Source of the DNA: Epiperipatus broadwayi
Lineage: Eukaryota > Onychophora > Udeonychophora > Euonychophora > Peripatidae
Direction: 5' to 3'
NCBI GenBank assembly: GCA_028023455.1
Contig: JAQFVV010000206.1
Location: forward strand, 1,149,861-1,213,860
DNA: 64,000 bases
Part shown: positions 45,411-55,270 of the stretch, in pieces
Layout: every line of letters begins with the position of its first letter
Position numbering within the stretch: position 1 is the stretch's first letter
Made by a program: the position numbers and the translations under genes
The notes under the pieces: generated by a model
Told to the model about the DNA's origin: nothing
Database searches by the model: none
Seen by the model: the letters and a program-made list of their open reading frames with translations, nothing else

Positions 45411-46140
45411 AATCCTACACAATGCCTTATCAATACAAAAAGGAGGTGGATAAGCAAATTAGCCAGATGATGGAATGGGTTGTTATCCAAAAATCTGCCT
45501 CGGCATTTAATAACCCTTTAGTTATTGTCAAAAAGAAAGACGGATTGGCTCACATTTGTTTGGATGCCCGATTTCTAAATCATAGGACAATTCCAAACGT
45601 GATGTTCCTCCAATGATACAGGAACTCTTAGCCCATTTTGAAGGAAAGAAGATATTCACTACTGTGGATTTGACTACCAGTTATTGGCAAATTTATTTGC
45701 ATTCACAAGATCAAAAGTTTACTGCTTTCAAATATGAGGGACAATCTTATATGTTCCAAAGGATGCCATTCGGATTGGTTAATAGTGGGGCAAGTTTAAT
45801 TCGCTGTTTAAATCAAGTTTTGTCTACAGAGATTAAGAACAAATTAGTTATGTATGTAGATGACATTACATCAAAATTAACTTAAAGTTATGTATGTAGA
45901 TGACATTACATCAAAATTAACTTAAAGAAAAGTACCTTTGCTACTGAAGAAATCATCTTTTTAGGCCATCTTGTAGGTGCAGCAGGAATTAAGCCTCATC
46001 CTGACAAAATTATGGCTATAAAAATTTTCCACAACCTGAAAATAAGAAGCAACTGTGTTCATTCTTTGGATTATGCAATTTTTACCATCGCTTCTATAAG
46101 AATTTTGCCTTAAATACGATTCACATGTCTCAATTGTTAA
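45411..46140 (+). pseudogene. Element B pol: reverse transcriptase
   Basis: Open parts at 45422-45616 and 45613-45885 carry NPLVIVKKKDG, DLTTSYWQIYLHSQ, MPFGLVNSGAS and the catalytic MYVDDI. Directly after the YVDD box a 40 bp segment is tandemly duplicated. About 26 residues present in element A are missing, so the palm/thumb junction is destroyed. Thumb sequence (FLGHLVG near 45960) continues in another frame. It is inactive. Confidence 0.88.
45847..45926 (+). repeat. 40 bp tandem duplication across the YVDD codons
   Basis: Bases 45847-45886 are repeated exactly at 45887-45926. Each copy encodes the YVDD box followed by a stop. Confidence 0.97.
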
Positions 46141-46609
46141 AGAAGGATGTTAAGGGAAATGGCTGGATATCCATCAAGTAGAGTTAGAACATGTAAAGGC
46201 AAGATTTTTGGAAACAGTAATTTTAAATTAACCAAATTTTCAACAGTATGTTCAAACAGACAGCAGTGGGTATGGGCTTGGAGTGGTACTATTTCAAATG
46301 AGGGTAGAAGGGAAACCATTGATCTTGTATTTTTTAAGCTGTAGGCTGAAAGGGGCTGAACTACACTATTCCACAACAGAGAAGGAGGCTCTGGCAGTAG
46401 TTTGGGCTTTCACTAAACTTAAGCAGTTTTTGTTGGGATCCCAAGTGGTAGTGATAACAGATGATAAAAGTTTGGAGTTTTTAAACAAGGGATATCTAAA
46501 TAATGACTGCTTGGTGAGATGAAGTTTATTCTTGCAGCAATTTATCTATACCATACAATACTGTCAGGGTAAAAACAATATTGTCCCTGATATTCTTAGT
46601 TGAAACCCA
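46141..46609 (+). pseudogene. Element B pol: RNase H
   Basis: This domain would degrade RNA in RNA-DNA hybrids. Pieces in two frames show the first catalytic Asp (TDSSGYGLGVVLFQ, about 46257-46300), the Glu motif (STTEKEALAVVWAF, about 46370-46412) and the next Asp (ITDDKSLEFL, about 46455-46485). Stops and a frameshift near 46290 break it. This is the domain deleted from element A. Confidence 0.85.
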
Positions 46610-47913
46610 ATGGAATACCCAGATCAACCTATTAATTATACAGGAAACTTGGTTTTGACAGCTCTTACTTTGGTATTCGATGACTCTGTGGAGAAAGATT
46701 TACCAAATATTAGTGAACTTCAATTACAGGATCCTAAATTGGGGCCTATAATGTCCCAATTGAATGATAATACTATTGCAATGGGAGATGCAGAGCCAAT
46801 GACTAATGGAGAATTGATACGGTATCAATTGTCGAAAGGTATATTAATGTACCAAGTAGATCTTATGAATTCTGGATCATGGAAAGTTTATGTTCCTAGC
46901 AATATTAGGAAAAGACTTATAAATTATGTACATTGTCTGTGTGGACACTATGGTCCTAGAAAAATAGAACATGCTTTGCGTAAATTGTTTTATTGGCCTC
47001 GGATGTATGCATGCATACTGGATACTTTACAATTGTGTGAAATTTGTCTTAAAACAAAGTTTCGCAATAAATCATATGTGGAAAAATGGCAGCCTATATT
47101 ACCAAACAAGCCTAATGAAATTTTGGCAATTGATTTTTATGGTCCTTTACCATCTTATTGGCGGTTCAAGTTTTTTTTAGTAACATATGACTTATTTATA
47201 AAGTATGTCACTGATTATCCAGTGAGAAAAGCTGTGGCTAATGATGTCATCAAAGTAATGACAAACTTTCAATTTCCAATAGTTGGAAAACCAGAGTCAA
47301 TTTTGACCGATCATGCTACTTCATTCATGTCAGTAGAATGGAAAAATGGTTATGCATGCTAGACATTAAACCTGTACTGATCTTCATTCATAACCCTCAA
47401 TCTAACCCATGTGAGAGGGTTATGAGGGAATTAAGTTGGTTATTTAGGGTATATCTTGAAGGAAATCATCGTGGTTAGGTAAACCAATTAAAGCAGGTAT
47501 TGTCGTACATTAACATGACTAAAAATGAGTCTACAGGCTTTACGCTTATGCATTTGCATTTTGGACAGGAAGAGCCAAGTGTAATTAAAAACTCATTGCC
47601 TGTTATATTAGAGGAGTCAGAAAACAATGATGATGTCATAAAGGCTAAATAAAATATGATAAAAATGGGAGAGAAACGGGGATTACAAGTGCCACAGCAT
47701 CCTAGTCAGTGTAAGGAAAGAGATATGGTATTAGTTCATACACCTCATGTTAGTAATCCACAAGATCACAAATTTAAGAAATTTTTTAATATTTATGAGG
47801 GACCATATCAAATTGACAAAAAGGTTGGAACAAATGCTTATGTTGTTCATATGCATGATGGTTCGAGGGGAACCTATAATGCTAGAAATCTTCAGCCCAT
47901 ACATTATGATTAG
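46610..47913 (+). pseudogene. Element B pol: integrase
   Basis: The open part 46610-47362 holds an H2C2 zinc domain (VHCLCGHYG then CEICLKTK) and the first two acidic catalytic motifs (AIDFYGPLP and LTDHATSF). After a frameshift near 47350, the Glu motif NPCERVMREL appears near 47405. A stop lies near 47477. The C-terminal module (47656-47913) has YEGPYQI and ends GTYNARNLQPIHYD with a stop at 47911-47913. Element A has a matching C-terminus. Confidence 0.88.
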
Positions 47914-47995
47914 CTAATAGTTTAATTAATATTTTAATATAAATCATATATTAACAATTTTTACTTATAGAATTTATGAAAATTGTAATAGAAAG

Positions 47996-48941
47996 ATGAA
48001 AGTATGTAAAACCAAAGTAAAATTTAAAAATAAAAATATGAAAAAAATTAAAGTAAAATTTAAAGAGTTGAGTAGAGAGAAGTTTAAAATAAATTATCTT
48101 AAAGGAAGTATAGATTTTATAAAAGATATTGGAAAAGCCAAAGTTAGACTTAAAATTATAGATGGAATGATAAATAATATTGATTTTCTTAGAGAGAAGA
48201 TTGACAAGGAAAGAGATGTAGGTAAAGCAAAGGTATAATTTAAAAGAATGATAAAAAGATATTTGATCTGAATCTTCGTAGAAGGATGATTGATGAGGAA
48301 AAAGAAATTGGCAAAGCTAAAATTAAACTTAAAATAAGAAAAGATGATGTGATTAGTAAAGATTTTCTTTAATAAAATATAGCTAAGGAAGGAGATTTAA
48401 GTAAACCTAAAGTTAAACTGAAAAGAATTGATATAAAACAGGATAATATTAATGTTGTAAAACAAAATAATTTTCAGAAATTTTTTTTTTCAATGTTGAA
48501 GTTGTATCACATCAATCTGATTTGCAATTCTTAAAGGATTATTTAGAAAATTTGAATGAATACCATTCAAAATTGCCCAAAGTATTGTTTTTAATTGAAC
48601 ATAGAACAAGTGAAGTAAAACAAAGACTTATTCAAGTCGATGATGTTTAGCAAGATAGTCAAATGAAAGGTAATAGATTATCTGATAAAATAGCAACTGT
48701 TATTGATAAAATTAAGAATTATGTTAATGCTTATGATCAAGTTAGTATGTACATAAAGGATATAGAGGCAGAATCTAAGGAGATCATAGCAAAATCTTTA
48801 GATGTTGATCCCAAAGTTATTCGAAAGCAATTGAATTATACCAAAATGTTATATAAAAATCTTGTAAATCAAAGAAAACTTCTTCACAGAGTTCAACAAA
48901 CTGGAAATTCTTTTCAAGAAGAATTAAAAAGGCACTTTTGA
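47996..48941 (+). pseudogene. Third reading frame of element B (ORF3), decayed, with 30-residue repeats
   Basis: Coding-like sequence downstream of pol, where env or an accessory frame would lie. Open pieces are 47996-48238 and 48663-48941. Between them the frame is recoverable through a few stops and a T-run shift. Lys-rich repeats with a GKAKV-x-LK core start at 48131, 48221, 48310 and 48400, giving a period of 89-90 bp. The C-terminal part is helical and charged (coiled coil likely). I see no signal peptide or membrane segment, so it is not a typical Env. I recognise no family. It is absent from elements A and C. Confidence 0.55.
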
Positions 48942-49030
48942 TTATTATTTTTTTAAAAGAAAACTTGGACAAAGGTCTAGATGATCTGAAAGATAGATAT
49001 GAACAAATGAATATGGTAATATTTTTCAAA

Positions 49031-49078
49031 CCATGTTAGTCCTCAGAAAGATTACAAATTTGAGAAGTTTTTCAATAT
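49031..49078 (+). repeat. Partial duplicate of the pol 3' end
   Basis: CATGTTAGT followed by a KFEKFFNI-type coding match resembles 47746-47800 (integrase C-terminus), about 75% identical by eye. It lies between ORF3 and the polypurine tract. Confidence 0.6.
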
Positions 49079-49115
49079 CTCATAATTAATTAGTTATTTG
49101 CAAAGACATTTTTTT

Positions 49116-49130
49116 AGGTGGATTAGGGGG
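49116..49130 (+). other. Polypurine tract of element B
   Basis: AGGTGGATTAGGGGG just before the 3' LTR start. This is the expected plus-strand primer. Confidence 0.75.
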
Positions 49131-50090
49131 TATTGTAAATATCGATAAATCTATCTATATTTTAAAAATCATTTGTTGTTATTAAAATAAAACTCTTTGA
49201 TTTGATGTTTATATATGAAGTATTATTATTGTTTATGGTTATTAGTTATAGTTATTGTTTGGAGTTATTATTTTATTTTTTTGTTGATGGTACATCGTTG
49301 TGAATATTTAACTATTATTATTATTATTATTATTCTTAATGATGAGATGTTTAATAGTAATACTTATATGTTCTAATTATTATAGATAAATAAAGACATA
49401 TAAATTGTTGATTATAAAAAATATTATTTATTTGTGGTGATTATTAAAAAAATGTAATGTTATTATTTATGTCTATATATATATTTTAAAAGCTGTCAAA
49501 TAAATTTTCGATTTAATATTTTTTTATATGGTTAATATTTTTTTTGAATGTTAATTATTTAAAAGAAAACATATGTAACAATGGTTTTCAAAACAGCATT
49601 TGCTAGCATGTGGAACAACAGCAGCAACAAAAGAAGCCATTATTATTAAGATAGTGATTAAACAAACTGAAGGATAAAAATTTGTTGTACTTTGTTTCTT
49701 TGAAATTGCCATTCTTAAGAATAGTGGAGTAAGATAAATTTCTGTAACAAATACATAAACAGTGACTGGCTAATATATATATATATATCGCAGCCAGGGA
49801 GTTTCCTTTCATTTATTCCAAAGCAGTTTAAAAAGAAAAACTAAGCAAATTTCATCATATGAATTTCAACGCATCTGAAGCCGAAATTTGATATAGCTAT
49901 CTGGAATCTATAATGGTCAATCTAATAATAATCTGGAGGTAAGTAAAATTAATTAATATATTGGATTCAACATGTCAATTTTTTTTTTTTCAAGGAGAGA
50001 AATTTTAAAAAAAATGAAGTATATATATATGCATTTGGAAACCAATATTTTTTTTAACGTGGTATTTCTTCAATATAACTTTAGATAGAA

Positions 50091-50470
50091 GGCAAGGCGA
50101 GGCATCAACAAAATTGACCCAATTTGCCCCCTCTTCCAGACTCATGATGAAACATTTGACCATCTGGTTTACTCGTGCCATGGACTCTTGAGGTCTAGAA
50201 GGATTATTGCTGATAACCTTTTACCTTGTTACCTCTCTTAAGGACAGTATTAGGACAAGATCCATCCCTACTATTAGGTTGTCATTATTTATCAACTATG
50301 CATTCTGGTCTACTCATTGTAAAATGGTTTTCAATCCTGGTGCAATTCATGAGGGAAAATTCTTTCTGAATAAACTTACAAAATTTAAAAATCGTGACAT
50401 GCTCCTAGCTCCAAAGTGTTATTCGAGGAAACATGGACTCTTATTGCATTGTAAGAATGATTGCTGGTAA
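50091..50470 (+). pseudogene. LINE ORF2 C-terminal fragment
   Basis: About 45 codons are open from the insertion start to a stop near 50240, with a Cys...His...Cys zinc-like pattern. They are followed by an open frame at 50207-50470. The family is inferred from the zinc segment only. The RT itself is not present. Confidence 0.55.
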
Positions 50471-51262
50471 AATGCTTTGATTCTTCTGTTAAGTTATTGC
50501 TGAAAGTGGTTTTGTTAATAATCAGAAGTTCAGATCCTTATTATTTTCAAAAAGGAGAATATTTAACTGAACACATCAGATTTAGCATAAATATCTAAGC
50601 CTTCATATTTGTAGTGATTTTGCCAATGGTGATTTGACCAAATTCTAGATTGACTAAGTGACTCTTGGTAGTGTGAGGCAATTTGTCTGGGTGAGTTGGA
50701 TGAGCTTAATTGGCCTACTTGTGTGTTAACAGTAGACCAGGATTTGGGTTTCCAGGATTTGGGTTTCCCTTTTATTTTACCCAGAATAATACTATCTCAT
50801 ATTTATTTATAATCATGTAATTTTTATTTATGTTTGTTATTCTAGCTTTCCTTTTAATTTACCATGTATACATATTTGTCACTGTAAACATTGTACTTGT
50901 TTAATAAATATTTTGAAAGGAAAATACTGTAGAATAAAATTGATGGTTGAAAATGAAAATAATAAAAGGTGGCAATTTATTTCCATGGCAATTATAGAGA
51001 GCATTATAGTAATTCATGATTTTCCATTTCCAGTAGTTAAAATTTTAATTGTTTTGCTTCTCCTTGTTTATTACAATAAAGGCTACTTTCCTTAACAGAA
51101 AATCTTTTACTGGCTGATTTCCAATTTCTTTGGCCACAGTATAACTTTTCTTTTGAATTCAGCATCATAAGTAGACCGTTTTTTATCATTAGTAAGTATG
51201 GATAATAAAAAAAACCTCAAAATTAAATTATGGCAAATATCTCAAAAATTTTATACAGAAAT
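50471..51262 (+). other. Non-coding part of the nested insertion
   Basis: No gene is seen. It contains a short direct repeat (CCAGGATTTGGGTTTCC near 50738-50768). It is probably LINE 3' UTR. Confidence 0.5.
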
Positions 51263-51905
51263 GTTAAAATATTTGCTTCCACAGTGAATGCACATGTATA
51301 AAGCATGAAGCAAAATCATGATCATTGGAAAATATGACATCATTAGAAATAAAATATTAAAATATTAGCTTATACATTGGGAAAAATACAATGTTAAAAT
51401 ATTGGCTTCCACAGTGGATACCAATGAATGTAATATTACTAGGTCCATGTGTAAACTATTAAATAAAAACACGATCTTTGAGAAATATGACACCAGGAAA
51501 AATAAATGTTAAAATATTCACTTTCACAGTGTATATCAATGAGTCTAATACTACCATGCATATGTGTAAAGCATGAAACAAAAACATGATTATTGGGAAA
51601 TATGACATCAGAATAATTAAAATGTTAAAATATTTGCATACATATTGAGAGAAATAAAATGTTAAAATATTTGCTGTCTCAGTAGATACTAGTGAGTATA
51701 ATACTACTATGATGCATGTGTAATGTGTAACCCAAAATCACCGATAATTGGAAAATATGACACTGATAAAAATAAAATGTTAAAATATTTCCTTTAACAG
51801 TAAATATCAATTAATGTAATATTACTATGGACATGTGTAAAGTATGATGCAAAACACAATCATTAAAAAATATGACATCAGGAGAAATAAAATGTTAAAA
51901 TACCA
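51263..51905. repeat. Minisatellite of about 117 bp units
   Basis: The string TTAAAATATT recurs near 51266, 51391, 51508, 51661, 51778 and 51893, mostly 115-119 bp apart. Shortened units lie near 51345 and 51627. A shared core includes CACAGTG and AAATATGACA. Units are diverged. Confidence 0.8.
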
Positions 51906-52384
51906 GTATTTGCTTCAAATTACTGTAATATGGTAATAAAAAACTCTAAAATCCAGTCAGAGTACCACACAATTCTCCACATCTTCTATCAAACAGCAAC
52001 TGGATTAACTCAGAAAAATGTGAACTGCTATCAGTGAGTGAAATACTATAATATCGAGAGAAATAAAGTTGTTAAAAATGTTCATTTCCAATTTAAGATG
52101 CATCCCTCTTTTACAAGTCAAAAGTTTAGAAAATATATCTTATATTCAAAGTAATATGGTCTTTGTGCTTAATGTACAACATCAATTTGAAGCATTGTTA
52201 ATATTGAATTTTTTAACATTATTGTGAAATGTCATTCTTGGAATTTGTTTAATCAGTTCTTTTAATTATAATATTCGCACACTAATCACACATGGCAAAC
52301 TATTGTTAAATTACAGATTCTCTTAATTATATTAACAACTGTTTCCTGTATCCAATTTACTCTAAGCTCCAGTTAATTAATTCA
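51906..52384. other. End of the nested insertion
   Basis: AT-rich and without gene or repeat that I can name. There is no poly-A at the junction. Confidence 0.5.
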
Positions 52385-53797
52385 ATAGAATGCATTCTAA
52401 TATTAAACAAATAAAGGAATAAAACAACGAAACAAGTTGACTTTTGAAAAGAAAAATAAACAAGCAAAACTTTGAAAGGTAGTAAATAATTTTATTAATA
52501 TAAATGATATATATATATTTGAAATCGATATTTTTTTTTACTTTTATTTTTAATTATAAAAATAAAACGTTTTTATAAATATCATTCTATTCAATTGAAG
52601 CGTCTTATTTTCTAAAAACAACAAACGTTTAACAGGTGTCAAAATTAACACTTAAGTAATTTAAAATTTTAAAATATGGCATATAGGTTTGGGTTGCATA
52701 TGAGTTGTTATATATATATTAATAAATGAAATTTATATTCGTAAATTTTATTAGAAAATTTTTTTATATTTATTTATCTATTTTCATTTTTTTTTAACTT
52801 TATATAATAATTCTTATGCAGACCTAAACAATAATTTTTATATTTGTTGGATATAATTTTTTTTTTAATTTTGAATATTTGAAAAATATAAATATGGATT
52901 TGTGTTTATATTAATGCATACTTGTTAAGCACAAATATGTCTTTATCTATTTAATATATATACTTATTGCAAGTATATATGTATATATATATATATATAT
53001 ATTTTTTTTTGTATTTGGGTTTGTATTTAAAACATTGATACTACCTAAAATTAAACCATAATATAAAAATAAAGGATGTACTATTTGTTTTATAAGTAAT
53101 GCCATTGTAATTTATTTGAAAGAGTATTAATATTTTATTCTTATTTTTCTTTTAGTGCCAGAGTCATTATGAAATTAATTGAATTCACAATTTAATAGAG
53201 GATAACTTCGTATTTCACTTGTTATTTAGTCTTTAAGTTACTTACACATATTATTATTCATTGATATGTTTAGATATACATAAACTTACTTATTAGATGT
53301 GTGTATTGGATTTAATAGAATTCCTTTTGTTTCGGATATATATTTGATTAGTTAGTCATATCAACCTTGAAAATAAATTATAATGATAGATCTCATTGCT
53401 CTGTATGATTTTAGATTTATTTCATGTATAGCTAGTTGGAAGGACATATAAACAATTTATTTAAATATAACTTGGATAATTTTATCTTTCTTCATTTAAA
53501 TTATACAATTTATTATATTAGGCTTTCTCAACAATTGGATTCATTTAGATTGCATATATTCCATTACATTTATCATCCAATGTTTGAAGCATTATTTTCT
53601 TCTCATATATTGACGTTCCATTACATTTGATGCATAATATGTTTATATGATATATATTTTCCATTACATTTGGCACCACAAACTGTAGGTCCCAGTTAAC
53701 TGATGATTGGTATAATGGAGTAAAAGTACGTTCCATTACATTTGGATGCCGCAACATGGTCAGCATGATATGTTTGTTCAATTGTCCATTAGAATAA

Positions 53798-53800
<3 letters not shown>

Positions 53801-53893
<93 letters not shown>
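53801..53893. repeat. (TA)n microsatellite between elements B and C
   Basis: About 90 bp of TA directly after the element B 3' LTR. Confidence 0.96.
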
Positions 53894-53895
<2 letters not shown>

Positions 53896-54850
53896 GGACA
53901 ATCCAAGATAAAAATGATTTGAATGCCTTCTCTTGTAGTAGCATTTATCATAAATAAAATAAAAAAAAGCTTGTTTAGAGTTATTAGCACGCTCTTAATT
54001 TTACATATATATATATATTGTGCCCTTATCTATAGGTCATAATAGGGTAGAATGGTCAATTGCTAAAAAAAAATATTAAATTTTAAGATATGTTTGTAGA
54101 TATATTGATAATTGTATGATCGATTAGATCTTATAGTACAATTTAAGGCTGAAAATACCTGGTATAAAAGTGTAATGGATTATTTTAAAAGAAAACAGTT
54201 AAATAAAGATTAAAGATATCCTTGCTTATGGTTGTAAAAGCTGGCCATATAAAATAATACAGCTATAAATAGTTAAAAGTATATTAATAATTCGAGTATA
54301 ATATTTTAAAACTAATAAATTAAATAAATGCTATATGTAGTATTATAATTATATTTAATAGTCAAAATTAATAGAGTATATTTTAAAATAAACTTTAGGA
54401 TGGTGAGAATTATATTTGGTTCTACATTTTTAAATTATTTTCCAAATTTTTTATAAAATATATCAGTTTTGGTAATTTAGACCGAGACTTAAATTAAAAA
54501 ATCATCTGTTAAAGTTAGTAATCATGTGACTGTATATTATATACCTTCACACACACGCTTGTTAGAATAATAATAAAGTTTGTGAATTATGAAACTAAAT
54601 GTAATTGCTATCTATCGTTAAAGTAAAAGTTGAAATATTAAATATTATTTTAATAATTGTTTTTAAAGTTTAAATGATTTTGATAAAACTATAATTGAAT
54701 TTAAAAATACTATTCTAAGTAATATTTAAGACATGACGTCATAAATTCTTTATTTTAAAGAGGTTTAATCTATTATAAAACTAAAATGTGTAAATTTGTT
54801 CGCGCTAAAAAAGTCATTAACCAATCAATGGAGGTATTTTAGCAGACAAA

Positions 54851-54858
54851 ATATAAGA
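54851..54858 (+). promoter_or_regulatory. TATA-like box in the element C LTR
   Basis: ATATAAGA followed by GCGGGAGA, aligned with TATAAA and GGGGGAG in element A. It lies about 240 bp before the small LTR frame. Inferred core promoter. Confidence 0.3.
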
Positions 54859-55087
54859 ATTAGACGAAGCGGGAGAAAGTAATGTGTAAGTGAAGGAGGG
54901 AGTAACATATTTTTTAGCTGAATAAGACCGTAAGCTAGAAAAGTGATATAATTTTAAAATTTTGTATTTATTTTAAAAGTTTTTTTTTAACATATAATAT
55001 TTTGACTGCCTTTACATGAAGGGCTAATTTTTAAAAGTTTTCTTGCCAGTGATTTTATTCAAGTTTAGCCAAAACCTTGCAGTAAAA

Positions 55088-55270
55088 ATGGAAGTACTAA
55101 AGGAAAAAATACCTAAAAATATTGCTAAAGGAAAAATATTTGTAAAGTGCCTCGATACAGCTTTATTTATGCTCAACCAAAAACTTATTATTGTAACTCA
55201 GAGGAATATAATTAGGACGCTATACGAAAACTTAAAAGAGAAGTTATTTGCCGTCAGGAAAAAATTATGA
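55088..55270 (+). CDS. Small reading frame inside the element C 5' LTR
   Basis: 60 codons from ATG at 55088, stop 55268-55270. The product is Lys-rich with a hydrophobic stretch (CLDTALFMLNQKLIIV) and a basic end. I recognise no family. The duplicate in the 3' LTR differs by one residue (Val/Ile). Coding-like sequence in shifting frames continues to about 55860 (for example a block near 55640-55720 beginning RGKILAENIRREY), so this may be the start of a longer decayed gene captured by the LTR. Element A has a frame at the matching place. Chance cannot be excluded. Confidence 0.4.
   Translation: MEVLKEKIPKNIAKGKIFVKCLDTALFMLNQKLIIVTQRNIIRTLYENLKEKLFAVRKKL

Larger units (their letters stand above)
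50091..52384 (+). mobile_element. Nested 2.3 kb insertion with a non-LTR retrotransposon tail
   Basis: It interrupts the LTR copy precisely. ATAGAA is duplicated at 50085-50090 and 52385-52390, whereas the uninterrupted 5' LTR has it once. The first 120 bp encode a zinc-binding segment, ICPLFQ-THDETFDHLVYSC, as found after the RT of non-LTR elements, with one Cys replaced by Phe. A further open part (50207-50470) is in another frame. No catalytic RT remains, so it is probably a 5'-truncated LINE copy. Confidence 0.7.
49134..53793 (+). repeat. 3' LTR of element B, split by a nested insertion
   Basis: It begins TGTAAATATCGATAAATC after the polypurine tract and follows the 5' LTR closely. The insertion 50091-52384 interrupts it. 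Without that insertion it is about 2.37 kb. The end CCATTAGA replaces CCATTACA of the 5' LTR and runs into a TA tract. Confidence 0.88.

Noticed and set aside
47996-48941. An env gene in element B
   Set aside because: No signal peptide, membrane segment or cleavage-site pattern. The content is Lys-rich repeats and charged helices.
53545-53990. Minus-strand open frames with Tyr-Ile runs
   Set aside because: Translation of the TA tract and the end of the element B LTR, with no protein signal.
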